A DNA stretch of 64,000 nucleotides, from NCBI RefSeq assembly GCF_905171765.1, contig NC_053389.1, positions 214,960,624 to 215,024,623 of the forward strand. Reading direction: 5' to 3'. This document shows, one piece after another, positions 11,371-23,033 of this stretch. Positions within the stretch are counted from its first letter, which is position 1; every line of letters begins with the position of its first letter. The position numbers were made by a program, and so were the translations under genes. The notes under the pieces are model-generated. The model searched no databases. It saw only the letters and a list, made by a program, of their open reading frames with translations, and was not told the DNA's origin. Source of the stretch: Bufo bufo. Lineage: Eukaryota; Chordata; Amphibia; Anura; Bufonidae.

Positions 11371-12631
11371 TTAACCACCTCCCATCTGCCCATTGACTAT
11401 AAACGTCCGGGAGGTGGTTCTCTATCTCTGAGTGGATGTTTCTGAACGTCCATTCAGAGATTGCAGCTGCACGCTAATCGTGCAGCTGCAGATCGGGTTG
11501 CCCTCTGTCAGTGACAGCAGGTCAACCCAGAGAGAAGGCAGGGACAGTTCCCAGGTTTCCCTGCCTTCTAGATCGCTGTATACACAGCACTCACCGAGCG
11601 CTGTGTATACAGAGCAGGAAGCGCCACGCGCTTCCTGTTCCGGCCCGGCGGTCATGTGGCCGACCGGGGCCAGAAGAGTACAGGAGCTGTCGGGTCTTTC
11701 ACAGACCTCGATCAGCCCTGCACTGAGGCTTTACAGCGCAGTATACCGCTGTACAGCCTCTCTGGGGGGGTGTATTTCCCCTGTAACGGGCTACTATGTC
11801 AGCCACAGTTACAGGAGAAAACAATAGTGAAAAAAAAAGTGAAGTTAAGTGTCCCCCCAGAGGTCTTCTATGACCTTATGGGAGACGCAAAGTGTAAAAT
11901 AAAAATAAATAAAAAAAGTGTTAAAATAAAAAAATGAAAAAAAGGTTTCACATGTAAAAAAATAAAAATTCCCCAAGTAAGGAATAAAAAAAAAGTTGAA
12001 AAAAATTGAAAAAAATTAATAAAATAAACATATTTGGTATTGCCGCATCCGTGACGGCTCTATAAATATATCACATGATCCACCCAGTCTGATAAACACC
12101 ATAAAAAAAAAACTGTGTCAAAAAAAGCCATTTTTGTCACCTTACATCACAAAAAGTGAAACACCAAGTGATCAAAAAGGCATATGTCCCAAAAAATGGA
12201 ACCAATAAAACCGTCACCTCATTCCACAAAAAATGAGCCCCTACATAAGAAAATCTGTCCAAAAAAAAAACTATAGCTCTCAGAACATGGACACATTAAA
12301 ACATATTTTTTTGTTTCAAAAATGCTATTATTGTGTTAAAGTGAAATAAATAAAAAAAAGTATAAATATTAGGTATCACCGCGTCCATAACAAACAGCTC
12401 TATAAAAATATCACATGACCTAACCCCTCGGGTGAACACCGTAAAAAAAAAAAAAGTGGCACCTTACATCACAAAAAGTGCAACACCAAGTGATCAAAAA
12501 GGCGTATGTCCCACAAAATGGTACCAATAAAACATGAGCCCCTACATAAGAAAATCACTTAAAAAATAAAAAAACTATGGCTCTTAGAACATGGACACAT
12601 TAAAACATCTTTTTTTTGTTTCAAAAGTGTT
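11371..12631. mobile_element. Second TTAA element, left part only
   Basis: The segment starts TTAACCACCTCCCATC inside the dead piggyBac transposase. It forms a terminal hairpin, because AACCACCTCC is repeated in inverse as GGAGGTGGTT at 11408-11417. GC-rich hairpins (for example CAGCTGCACG/CGTGCAGCTG near 11463-11490) and an A-rich part follow. The matching right end (GGAGGTGGTTAA) is not found next to a continuation of the transposase gene, so the element is truncated or rearranged on its right side. Confidence 0.55.
12036..12625 (+). repeat. Diverged tandem duplication, about 300-335 bp
   Basis: The block from about 12036 to 12310 is repeated at about 12371-12620. Shared landmarks include GGTAT-CCGC-TCC, CTCTATAAA-ATATCACATGA, CACCAAGTGATCAAAAAGGC and GAACATGGACACATTAAAAC. 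The copies are separated by 300-335 bp because of small indels. The block belongs to the TTAA element at 11371. Confidence 0.7.
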
Positions 12632-13095
12632 AGGCAAATTTATTTGCCGTATTTGTGGGAGAGGAGGCTGGTGAAAGGCGCTATTTAGGGCTGTCCTTGG
12701 GCCCTACGAGACGTCAACACGCCGACTTTTCCCTTCCGGGTCGGCATGCGGGCAGTCCCGGCAGATTTTGTGGCATCGCACACCATCGGCGGTTTAAGTG
12801 CGTGGCAAGAGGGGAGCGTTTTTCCAGCGGTAGGAACCTACGGCTGACTCGGTAGAATCGGGGTTGGTGGGTGGTTGGCCTTACATGTATAACGCCAGCG
12901 CTGGGGGCGAAATATTGTTGCGGGCGGTGGCGATCCCGGCTTGGTGCAGCGGCGTCCGTGGTCTTTGCTTGGGGATGTCTTGCCCTCCCTGGAGCAGTGC
13001 ATTCCATGGTGCCCTGCTCTGTGTTTCCCAGCGGTGGGGATCAGCAGGGCAGGTGTCACATGTCACATTGTATATAAAAAATAAATAAAAATCTG
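12632..13095 (+). other. Unclassified GC-rich insert with A-rich tail
   Basis: Base composition changes sharply at about 12632 from A-rich to GC-rich, and the segment ends in AAAAAATAAATAAAAA at about 13076-13091. Such a tail suggests the 3' end of a plus-strand retroposon (LINE or SINE), but I recognise no coding domain and no target duplication. The overlapping short frames on both strands look like chance products of high GC. Confidence 0.3.
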
Positions 13096-13205
13096 ATGTA
13101 GATGTCTTAGTAAATACAGTCTAATGAGCCGGACCGTGTGTTCTCGCATTTGCATAGGAAAGCCACACGTAAAACAACATGAAAAAGGAAGAGTTGGTGG
13201 TCAGC

Positions 13206-14866
13206 TCAGGGGGTGGTGGATATGCATGTACTGGTGAAATGCAACATCTGGCAGTCATATTGCCTTCGAGATTTCAAAGCTCTGCATCTTGGTGGATGCC
13301 ACATGCAAGGAGGCACATGATTCACACAAATAAATCCATGCAGGATACTTACCTTCTGCAGCGTTGCCAAATCGGCAGAATCTGTCGATGATTCGCGGAA
13401 ATGGGCACACACGCGACGCACCTTCACCAGTAGCTCAGTAAAATTGGGGTAGATTTTGAGAAACCGCTAAACCACTAGGTTAAACACGTGGGCTAGGCAT
13501 GGTATGCATGTGAGCTTGCTGAGCTCCAAAGCCGCCACAAAGTTACGGCCATTATCAGACACAACCATGCCTAGTTGTAGGTTAAGTGGTGAGAGCTACA
13601 GCTCAGTCTGGTCCTTTATCCCCTGCCACAGCTCTGTGGCAGATCAGTTTATGCACGGCCTGTTGCCGATTCCCCACTGCAGTGCTACACTGCTTCCAGC
13701 TACTGACTGATGTCTGACTGGTGCTGCAATATGATAATTCAGAGGTGGACGTGGAGGAGGAGGCGGAGGAGGAGAAGGGGGGTTGCAGCCACTAACGTAG
13801 GTGTGGCGACGGAAACCCTGATGGAAGTAGGGCCCGCAATCCTTGGCGTCGGTAGCACCTGTGCCATCCCAGGGTACGACTCGCTCCCGGCCTCCACAAC
13901 ATTCACCCAGTGTGCCGTCAGGGAAATGTAGGGACATTCCCAGTTGGTCAGGGCACGGGGGATGTTACGGGACACATGCTGGTGTAAGGCTTGGAATGCA
14001 CACTGTGATAAATATTGGCAGTTGGGGACAGAGTAACCTAGGACGGCCACCGCCATCAGGCTCAGTGTCCACAAGCCTAAATGGCAACATTTCCAGGGCC
14101 AGCAATTTGGAAAGGTGCGCATTTAATGCTATGGCCTGTGGGTGGGTTGCTGGGTATTTGCGCTTTCGTTCAAAGGCCTGGGGTATAGACATCTGTACGC
14201 TGCGCTTGGACACAGAAGTGGATGTGCTAGCTGAGGGTGCTTGCGAAGGTCCAGGTGCATGGCAGGAGGCATCCGGGCTTGCGTCTCGGACAGGGGATTG
14301 GCCAGCAGGTAACACAGGGGAAGAGGAGGCAGTGGTGTGACCCGCAGACACTGATTGTGGACCCAGGCGTTCGGCCCACCTATTAGGGTGCTTTGATGCC
14401 ATGTGCAGGATCATGCTGGTAAGGTTGCTAGTGTTCATGCCCCTGCTCATTTTGGTATGGCAGAGGTTGCAAATGACAATTCTTTTATCGTCCGCACTTT
14501 CCTCAAAAAAGCGCTAGACTGCGGAACACTGCGGTGCTCCGGGGAACAGTTGAGGGACTGTTTGGTGTGGCCCACCTTCTCCCTTTTGCCACCCCACTGC
14601 CTCCTCCAGCCTATTGCGGTGCTGCAGATCCCTCCCCCTCTGTACTGCTGTCCTCGCTCGGCTTGCCACCTTCCCAGGTTGGGTCAGTGCCTTCATCGTC
14701 CACCACCTCCTCTTCCACTTCCTCACTCTGGTTATCCTCCTGACTTGCTCACCTAACAACAACCTCAGTTATTGACAACTGTGTCTCATGCTCATCATCA
14801 ACCTCTTGAGACACTAATTGCGGTTGACTTATTGGAAACTGTGTCTCATCATCAACATCCACCTTG
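13206..14866 (-). pseudogene. hAT transposase remnant (BED/middle region)
   Basis: The minus strand encodes a Ser/Glu-rich linker (14560-14866), then a BED-finger-like segment with SNLTSMILHMASKHPNRW (about 14360-14450). Then follow a Ser/Pro-rich spacer and, at about 13440-13590, a conserved hAT core stretch with VVSDNGRNFVAAL and CLAHVFNLVV. Stops interrupt it, for example near 14750 and 13470, and similarity ends near 13206, so the catalytic C-terminus is absent. The reading frame of the linker continues across the piggyBac insertion at the TTAA. Confidence 0.7.
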
Positions 14867-15329
14867 TTAACCACCTCAGCCCCCAGTGCTTAAACACCCT
14901 GAAAGACCAGGCCACTTTTTACACTTCTGACCTACACTACTTTCACCGTTTATTGCTCGGTCATGCAACTTACCACCCAAATGAATTTTACCTCCTTTTC
15001 TTCTCACTAATAGAGCTTTCGTTTGGTGGTATTTCATTGCTGCTGACATTTTTACTTTTTTTGTTATTAATCGAAATTTAACGATTTTTTTGCAAAAAAA
15101 TGACATTTTTCACTTTCAGTTGTAAAATTTTGCAAAAAAAACGAGATCCATATAGAAATTTTGCTCTAAATTTATAGTTCTACATGTCTTTGATAAAAAA
15201 AAAATGTTTGGGTAAAAAAAAAATGGTTTGGGTAAAAGTTATAGCGTTTACAAACTATGGTACAAAAATGTGAATTTCCGCTTTTTGAAGCAGCTCTGAC
15301 TTTCTGAGCACCTGTCATGTTTCCTGAGG

Positions 15330-16236
15330 TTCTACAATGGCCAGACAGTACAAACACCCCACAAATGACCCCATTTCGGAAAGTACACACCCTAAGGTAT
15401 TCGCTGATGGGCATAGTGAGTTCATAGAACTTTTTATTTTTTGTCACAAGTTAGCGGAAAATGATGATTTTTTTTTTTTTTTTTTTTTCTTACAAAGTCT
15501 CATATTCCACTAACTTGTGACAAAAAATAAAAACTTCTATGAACTCACTATGCCCATAACGAAATACCTTGGGGTCTCTTCTTTCCAAAATGGGGTCACT
15601 TGTGGGGTAGTTATACTGCCCTGGCATTCTAGGGGCCCAAATGTGTGGTAAGGAGTTTGAAATCAAATTCTGAAAAAAATGACCTGTCAAATCCGAAAGG
15701 TGCTCTTTGGAATATGGGCCCCTTTGCCCACCTAGGCTGCAAAAAAGTGTCACACATCTGGTATCTCCGTACTCAGGAGAAGGTGGGGAATGTGTTTTGG
15801 GGTGTCATTTTATATATACCCATGCTGGGTGAGAGAAATATCTTGGCAAAAGACAACTTTTCCCATTTTTTTATACAAAGTTGGCATTTGACCAAGATAT
15901 TTATCTCACCCAGCATGGGTATATATAAAATGACACCCCAAAACACATTCCCCACCTTCTCCTGAGTACGGAGATACCAGATGTGTGACACTTTTTTGCA
16001 GCCTAGGTGGGCAAAGGGGCCCATATTCCAAAGAGCACCTTTCGGATTTGACAGGTCATTTTTTTCAGAATTTGATTTCAAACTCCTTACCACACATTTG
16101 GGCCCCTAGAATGACAGGGCAGTATAACTACCCCACAAGTGACCCCATTTTGGAAAGAAGACACCCCAAGGTATTCCGTGAGGGGCATGGCGAGTTCCTA
16201 GAATTTTTTATTTTTTGTCACAAGTTAGTGGAAAAT

Positions 16237-16269
<33 letters not shown>

Positions 16270-18710
16270 CATACAAAGTCTCATATTCCACTAACTTGTG
16301 ACAAAAAATAAAAACTTCCATGAACTCACTATGCCCATCAGCGAATACCTTGGGGTCTCTTCTTTCCAAAATGGGGTCACTTGTGGGGTAGTTATACTGC
16401 CCTGGCATTCTAGGGGCCCAAATGTGTGGTAAGGAGTTTGAAATCAAATTCAGTAAAAAATGACCTATGAAATCCAAAAGGTGCTCTTTGGAATGTGGGC
16501 CCCTTTGCCCACCTAGGCTGCAAAAAAGTGTCACACATATGGTATCCCCGTACTCAAGAGAAGTTGAGGAATGTGTTTTGGGGTGTCTTTTTACATATAC
16601 CCATGCTGGGTGAGATAAATATCTTGGTCAAATGCCAACTTTGTATAAAAAAATGGGAAAAGTTGTCTTTTGCCAAGATATTTCTCTCACCCAGCATGGG
16701 TATATGTAAAATGACACCCCAAAACACATTCCCCACCTTCTCCTGAGTACGGAGATACCAGATGTGTGACACTTTTTTGCAGCCTAGGTGGGCAAAGGGG
16801 CCCATATTCCAAAGAGCACCTTTCGGATTTGACAGGTCATTTTTTTCAGAATTTGATTTCAAACTCCTTACCACACATTTGGGCCCCTAGAATGCCAGGG
16901 CAGTATAACTACCCCACAAGTGACCCCATTTTGGAAAGAAGACACCCCAAGGTATTCGCTGATGGGCATAGTGAGTTCATGGAAATTTTTATTTTTTGTC
17001 ACAAGTTAGTGGAATATGAGACTTTGTATGAAAAAAAAAAAAAAAAAAAAAAATCATCATTTTCCACTAACTTGTGACAAAAAATAAAAGGAACTTGCCA
17101 TGCCCCTCACGGAATACCTTGGGGTGTCTTCTTTCCAAAATGGGGTCACTTGTGGGGTAGTTATACTGCCCTGGCATTCTAGGGGCCCAAATGTGTGGTA
17201 AGGAGTTTGAAATCAAATTCTGAAAAAAATGACCTGTCAAATCCGAAAGGTGCTCTTTGGAATATGGGCCCCTTTGCCCACCTAGGCTGCAAAAAAGTGT
17301 CACACATCTGGTATCTCCGTACTCAGGAGAAGGTTGGGAATGTGTTTTGGGGTGTCATTTTACATATACCCATGCTGGGTGAGAGAAATATCTTGGCAAA
17401 AGACAACTTTTCCCATTTTTTTATACAAAGTTGGCATTTGACCAAGATATTTATCTCACCCAGCATGGGTATATGTAAAAAGACACCCCAAAACACATTC
17501 CTCAACTTCTCCTGAGTACGGGGATACCAGATGTGTGACACTTTTTTGCAGCCTAGGTGGGCAAAGGGGCCCACATTCCAAAGAGCACCTTTTGGATTTC
17601 ATAGGTCATTTTTTACTGAATTTGATTTCAAACTCCTTACCACACATTTGGGCCCCTAGAATGCCAGGGCAGTATAACTACCCCACAAGTGACCCCATTT
17701 TGGAAAAAAGAGACCCCAAGGTATTCGCTGATAGGCATAGTGAGTTCATGGAAATTTTTATTTTTTGTCACAAGTTAGTGGAATATGAGACTTTGTATGA
17801 AAAAAAAAAAAAAAAAAAATCATCATTTTCCACTAACTTGTGACAAAAAATAAAAAATTCTAGGAACTTGCCATGCCCCTCACGGAATACCTTGGGGTGT
17901 CTTCTTTCCAAAATGGGGTCACTTGTGGGGTAGTTATACTGCCCTGGCATTTTCCAGGGGCCCTAATGTCTGGTAAGTAGGTAAATGACCTGTGAAATCC
18001 GAAAGGTGCTCTTTGGAATGTGGGCCCCTTTGCCCACCTAGGCTGCAAAAAAGTGTCACACATCTGGTATCTCCGTACTCAGGAGAAGGTGGGGAATGTG
18101 TTTTGGGGTGTCTTTTTACATATACCCATGCTGGGTGAGAGAAATATCTTGGCAAAAGACAACTTTTCCCATTTTTTTTATACAAAGTTGGCATTTGACC
18201 AAGATATTTATCTCACCCAGCATGGGTATATGTAAAATGACACCCCAAAACATATTCCCCAACTTCTGCTGAATACGGAGATACCACATGTGTGACACTT
18301 TTTTGCAGCCTAGGTGGGCAAAGGTGCCCAAATTCCTTTTAGGAGGGCATTTTTAGACATTTGGATACCAGACTTCTTCTCACGCTTTGGGGCCCCTAAA
18401 ATGCCAGGGCAGTATAAATACCCCACATGTGACCCCATTTTGGAAAGAAGACACCCCAAGGTATTCAATGAGGGGCATGGCGAGTTCATTGAAAAAAAAA
18501 AAATTTGGCACAAGTTAGCGGAAATTGATTTTTTTGATTTTGTTCTCACAAAGTCTCCCTTTCCGCTAACTTGGGACAAAAATTTCAATCTTTCATGGAC
18601 TCAATATGCCCCTCAGCGAATACCTTGGGGTGTCTTCTTTCCAAAATGGTGTTATTTGTGGGGTGTTTGTACTGCCCTGGCATTTGAGGGTCTCCGCAAT
18701 CATTACATGT
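15330..18710. repeat. Array of alternating inverted blocks with nine symmetry centres
   Basis: Blocks of about 350-400 bp alternate in orientation. Symmetry centres lie near 15478, 15868, 16255, 16645, 17042, 17420, 17809, 18172 and 18520. Odd centres are long T or A tracts flanked by CACAAGTTAG/CTAACTTGTG. Even centres lie in an ACTTTTCCCATTTTT-ACAAAGTTGG segment flanked by the CACCCAGCATGGGTATAT motif and its inverse. Because the blocks are inverted copies, near-identical frames appear on both strands; they are by-products, not genes. The repeated phrase CTTTCCAAAATGGGGTCACT marks every block. The array lies inside the 14867-22464 element, downstream of its transposase. Confidence 0.9.
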
Positions 18711-19556
18711 ATGCCCAGCATTAGGAGTTTCTGCTATTCTCCTTATATTGAGCATACGGGTAATGAGATTTTTTTTTTCCGTTCAGCCTCTGGGCTGAAA
18801 GAAAAAAATGAACGGCACAGATTTCTTCATTCGCATCGATCAATGTGGATGAAAAAATCTCTGCCAAAAAAAGAAAAAGGAGGGGAAAGGCGTCTGCCAG
18901 GACATAGGAGCTCCGCCCAACATCCATACCCACTTCAGCTCGTATGCCCTGGCAAACCAGATTTCTCCATTCACATCAATCGATGTGGATGAATAAATCA
19001 TTGCCGGGATTTTTTTTTTTATATATACAAAGTGTTTGCCAAAGTATATGAACACCGCCACCTCCTCAGCTCATATGCCTCGGCAAACGTATCTTTTACT
19101 GCAGAGGAGAAATCTCGTCTTGCAGCGCCGCATACACCGACTTGCGTGTAATCTGACAGCAGCGCAATGCTTCTGTCCGAATGCACATCAGTGCTGCAGC
19201 TAGTCGATCGGTTGGTCCACCTGAAAGGTAAAAAAAACAAAACAAAAAAGAAAAAACCAGGCCGCAAAGCAATAACTTTATTAACTGTTGAACAGAACAT
19301 AGAAACTTTTTTTAAACTTTTTTAACTGAACATTTAACTTTTTTACTTACCGGTATTTTTTTTTTTGTTTAGTTTTTTTTACCTTTTATAGAACAAACCT
19401 CTCCTTCCCCATGGGACAATGTGCAAAGCGCAAATCGCCCAAAGATGTGGCGAAGTACATTATGCACTTTATCCCAGGTGAAAGGAGAGGTTTGCAGCAG
19501 CTGTGAGTGAATGGGCCCTAATAGCCCTGTGTGCCTGTCCTGGTGAGATGTGATCC
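18711..19556. other. Non-coding part of piggyBac element, downstream of transposase
   Basis: This stretch lies between the alternating array and the transposase stop codon. It holds two diverged copies of a segment with ATTTCTTCATTCGCATCGAT / ATTTCTCCATTCACATCAAT (about 18820 and 18961) and long A/T runs. On the minus strand AATAAA occurs at 19277-19282, about 275 bp past the transposase stop, a plausible poly(A) signal. No other coding sequence seen. Confidence 0.5.
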
Positions 19557-21509
19557 CTATGCTAAGTGTACCTGTGTGTGGTACTTCCGGAAACACTCTC
19601 CATAGCATAGGGCAGGGTGGTCAGCACAGTCAGGACAGAAAAAGCGGGTGTCACGCCTTATTCCACTCCTGCTACAGACACGACATCTTTTTCGGGGTGA
19701 CGGTTGGGTTGAGGTACCAGGAACGACACTGGGGAAATGTCGCTCGTGTAGACGGCTAACTACACTGGTGGATGGGGCCACGGAACCTCCTGGGTAAAGG
19801 AGGTTCTCGATGATCTCTTCCTGGAATTTGAGGAAGGATCCTGTTCTCCCAGCCTTACTGTAGAGAACAAAACTATTGTAGAGCGCCAATTGAATTAAAT
19901 ATACAGACACCTTCTTATACCAGCGTCTGGTTCTGCGGGAAACTAAATACGGAGACAACATCTGGTCATTGAAGTCCACCCCTCCCATGAGCGCATTATA
20001 GTCGTGGACACAGAGGGGCTTTTCAATGACGCGGGTTGCTCGCTCAATTTGGATTGTCGTGTCTGCGTGAATGGAGGAGAGCATGTAAACGTCACGCTTG
20101 TCTCTCCATTTCACCGCGAGCAGTTCTTCGTTACACAAGGCAGCCCTCTGCCCCCTTGCAAGACGGGTGGTTACAAGCCGTTGGGGGAAGCCCACGCGAC
20201 TAGTTCGCATGGTGCCACAGGCGCAAATCCGTTCTAGAAACAAATGCCTAAAGAGGGCCACACTTGTGTAGAAATTGTCCACATAAAGATGGTACCCCTT
20301 GCCGAATAAGGGTGACACCAAGTCCCAGACTGTCTTCCCACTGCTCCCCAGGTAGTCAGGGCAACCGACCGGCTCCAGGGTCTGATCTTTTCCCTCATAG
20401 ATCCGAAATTTGTGGGTATAGCCTGTGGCCCTTTCACAGAGCTTATACAATTTGACCCCATACCGGGCACGCTTGCTTGGGATGTATTGTTTGAAGCCAA
20501 GGCGCCCGGTAAAATGTATTAGGGACTCGTCTACGCAGATGTTTTGCTCAGGGGTATACAAATCTGCAAATTTCAGGTTGAAATGGTCTATGAGGGGCCG
20601 AATTTTGTGGAGCCGGTCAAAAGCAGGGTGGCCTCTGGGACGGGAGGTGGTATTGTCGCTAAAATGCAGAAAACGTAGGATGGTCTCAAATCGTGTCCTG
20701 GACATAGCAGCAGAGAACATGGGCATGTGATGAATTGGGTGCGTTGACCAATATGACCGCAATTCATGCTTTTTTGTCAGGCCCATGTTGAGGAGAAGGC
20801 CCAAAAAAATTTTAAGCTCGGAAACTTGGACTGGTTTCCACCGGAAAGGCTGGGCATAATAGCTTCCCGGGTTAGCGGTTATAAATTGTGTGGCATACTG
20901 GTTGGTCTCTGCCACGACTAAGTCCAAGAGCTCCGCAGTCAAGAACAGCTCAAAAAATCCCAGGGCCGAACCGATTTGAGCCGTCTCAACCCGAACTCCA
21001 GACTGGGCGGTGAAAGGGGGAACTACAGGTGCGGCTGAAGTTGGTGACTGCCAATCAGGATTTGCCAGCACCTCAGGGACTCTAGGGGCTCTACGGGCCC
21101 GTCTTTGCGGTGGCTGCGACGGGGTAACTATTGCACGTGCCACCGTACCAGCTTCAACTGCCCTTCTGGTGCTCGCTACTTCACCAGGTTGTACGGCAGT
21201 GCTGGTACTAGGTCCAGGAAGGGCTGCGCTGCTGGTGTATGCCTCACCACGTGATCCGGCAGCGACAGCCCCACTCTGCTGCTCTTGAAGCGGATCCTGC
21301 GTAACCTGTGGTCTAGCGACATGGGGCCGGGTACGCCTGGTGCTGCCAGGGACCTCCACCTCCTCGTCCGAACTTTGGGTCAGAGAGCCACTGCTTTCCA
21401 CAGGTTCATATTCTGACCCGCTAGATTCGTCAGATGAGGGTTCCCACTCCTCATCCGACTGGGTCAGAATCCTGTAGGCCTCTTCAGAAGAATACCCCCT
21501 GTTTGACAT
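19557..21509 (-). CDS. piggyBac transposase, intact 650 residues
   Basis: A single uninterrupted frame encodes a piggyBac-family transposase, the enzyme that excises and inserts the element at TTAA sites. The N-terminus (about 1-180) is acidic and Ser/Pro/Ala-rich. The DDE_Tnp_1_7-type core covers about 182-565, with the three catalytic aspartates at D327 (in NICVDESL), D411 (in YHLYVDNFYTS) and D512 (in MGGVDFNDQM). The C-terminus has a cysteine-rich zinc-binding domain with C609, C612, C625, C628, C635, C639 and H644. Length and order match active family members. The start is the first ATG, and no intron is needed. In contrast to every other transposase in the window it has no stop or frameshift. 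A domesticated host gene is less likely because both transposon ends are present. Confidence 0.93.
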   Translation of the reverse strand: MSNRGYSSEEAYRILTQSDEEWEPSSDESSGSEYEPVESSGSLTQSSDEEVEVPGSTRRTRPHVARPQVTQDPLQEQQSGAVAAGSRGEAYTSSAALPGPSTSTAVQPGEVASTRRAVEAGTVARAIVTPSQPPQRRARRAPRVPEVLANPDWQSPTSAAPVVPPFTAQSGVRVETAQIGSALGFFELFLTAELLDLVVAETNQYATQFITANPGSYYAQPFRWKPVQVSELKIFLGLLLNMGLTKKHELRSYWSTHPIHHMPMFSAAMSRTRFETILRFLHFSDNTTSRPRGHPAFDRLHKIRPLIDHFNLKFADLYTPEQNICVDESLIHFTGRLGFKQYIPSKRARYGVKLYKLCERATGYTHKFRIYEGKDQTLEPVGCPDYLGSSGKTVWDLVSPLFGKGYHLYVDNFYTSVALFRHLFLERICACGTMRTSRVGFPQRLVTTRLARGQRAALCNEELLAVKWRDKRDVYMLSSIHADTTIQIERATRVIEKPLCVHDYNALMGGVDFNDQMLSPYLVSRRTRRWYKKVSVYLIQLALYNSFVLYSKAGRTGSFLKFQEEIIENLLYPGGSVAPSTSVVSRLHERHFPSVVPGTSTQPSPRKRCRVCSRSGIRRDTRFFCPDCADHPALCYGECFRKYHTQVHLA

Positions 21510-22460
21510 TTTGGACTACTAAATTTAGGGGTATTCCCTGAGACTACCCAAGAAAAAAAGCAAACCTGTCTTACAAAGGGGAGGCTAGCGAAGTACCGGA
21601 GGCTGCTGCGGTTGATAAAAAATATCAAAACTGATTTTTTTATCGCCGCAGTGCGTGTAAAATGAATGTGCAGTGATCAAAAAATAATAATTTTTTGTCA
21701 CTGCGGTGGGGCGGGCGTGGGTGAACGCACGTGTGGGCGACCGATCAGGCCTGATCGGGCAAACACTGCGTTTTGGGTGGAGGGCGAGCTAAGGTGACAC
21801 TAATACTATTATAGATCTGACCGTGATCAGTTTTGATCACTTACAGATACTATAAAAGTACAAATGCTGATTAGCGATACGCTAAACAGCGAATAAAAGT
21901 GACTGCGGTGCGGTGGGGTGGGCGCTAACTGACGCTAACTACCTAACCAAGGGGCCTAAACTATCCCTAAAACCTAACAGCCAATACCAGTGAAAAAAAA
22001 AAAGTGACAGTTTACACTGATCACTTTTTTTCCTTTCACTAGTGATTGACAGGGGCGATCAAAGGGGTGATCAAAGGGTTAATTGGGGTGCAGGTGGGTG
22101 ATCTGGGGCTAAGGTGTAGTGTTGGTGTACTCACAGTTCAGTCTGCTCCTGTGCTGGATCCAACCGACGAAAAGGACCAGCACAGGAGCAGACAAGCCAT
22201 ATAACAGATCATATTTACTAATATGATCTGTTAGATGACTTTGGATTGGATTTTTTGAAAATCGCCAGCCTGCCAGCCAATGATCGTTGCTGGCAGGCTG
22301 GTGACGAACTTGTTCTTTGAATTTTGCCGGCCCGCGATGCGCATGCGCGGGCCGGCTTGGAGCGAAATCTCGCGTCTCGCGAGATGACGCGTATATGCGT
22401 GACTCTGCGCAGCGCTGCCACCTCCGGAACGCAATCCTGCGTTAGGCGGTCCGGAGGTGG
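21510..22460 (-). promoter_or_regulatory. Leader and terminal region of piggyBac element
   Basis: The 950 bp between the transposase start and the right TTAA end would contain its promoter and the transposase-binding end. Repeated GATC-rich motifs (TGATCAGTGTAAACTG-like; 21830-22100) and a near-terminal inverted repeat (GCCAGCCTGCCAGC and its inverse, 22260-22302) are visible. A terminal hairpin pairs CACCTCCGGA (22419-22428) with TCCGGAGGTG (22450-22459). I see no convincing TATA box. Confidence 0.45.
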
Positions 22461-22464
22461 TTAA

Positions 22465-23033
22465 ACTGTAATTGCCGTTCCCCACCGTCATCTTCTTGTG
22501 ACTGTGGATGCTCAATAGTTTGGGAATCAGGGCACAATATCTCCTTATGTCCCTCTTCAAGCGGGCTTGTCGAGAGGCCCAAATCAAGGAATGGCGATGA
22601 AAAGAGTGTGGGATCACTTGTTTATCAAGACTCTCCGTGGTGGGAGGAAGGAGTATCAGGGTGAGGATTCTTGGCTACTGAGACTGGACTTTGTGGAAGA
22701 CAGGGTGGTGCTTAACCGACTGGAAGCATTATCTGCTGCAATGCAACCAACCACCTGGTCGCACTAGTCTGACTTCGAGAGTGGTGTCCTGCGCCACCCT
22801 GAAAACTGAGACATGAAGCTAGGTATCATGGATGAGTGTGTTTCTTGTGCTCTGGCAGCAGTCACAGTTTCACTGTGCCCAGGGCCACTGCCTCTGCGTG
22901 CACCATCAGCAGCACGGCCACTTCTCCGTCCCTTACTGCTTGCCTTGCACATATTAAATTGTATATATGCTTGCAAGTATGTCACACGTACAGTAGCGCA
23001 GGTTTTGTAAGTGTATGCGCAAATAAAGTACAC
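22465..23033 (-). pseudogene. hAT element 5' coding remnant
   Basis: On the minus strand this part encodes a Gly/Arg/Ser-rich stretch with GRRSGRAADGARRGSGPG and SSMIPSFMSQFSG (about 22800-22940). A broken segment and an acidic linker ending in QSQEDDGGERQLQ just before the TTAA at 22461 follow. The linker frame continues on the far side of the piggyBac insertion. Stops near 22766 and frameshifts show that it is dead. Confidence 0.55.

Larger units (their letters stand above)
14867..22464 (-). mobile_element. Autonomous-looking piggyBac element, 7.6 kb
   Basis: Both ends are TTAA followed by ACCACCTC: left TTAACCACCTCAGCCC at 14867, right (read inward) TTAACCACCTCCGGACC ending at 22464. It lies inside the linker-coding part of a hAT transposase, and removal of the element with one TTAA restores the hAT reading frame. 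From the right end inward it has a GC-rich leader (21510-22460), the intact transposase gene (19557-21509, minus), and a 3.4-kb array of alternating inverted blocks (15330-18710). It looks younger than the surrounding decayed elements. Confidence 0.85.

Noticed and set aside
12655..13088. Several 60-97-codon frames in a GC-rich segment
   Set aside because: They overlap on both strands, and no conserved motif is seen. The segment looks like a retroposon 3' part.
15645..18331. Repeated near-identical 70-108-codon frames on both strands (with VSHIWYLRTQEKVGNVFWG and similar)
   Set aside because: They are translations of inverted repeat blocks, the same peptide occurs on both strands, and no start signal or family match is seen.
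18721..18992. Frame with HINRCG-type ending near repeated ATTCGCATCGAT as a possible small gene
   Set aside because: It lies in the non-coding tail of the piggyBac element and reflects a diverged duplicate segment.
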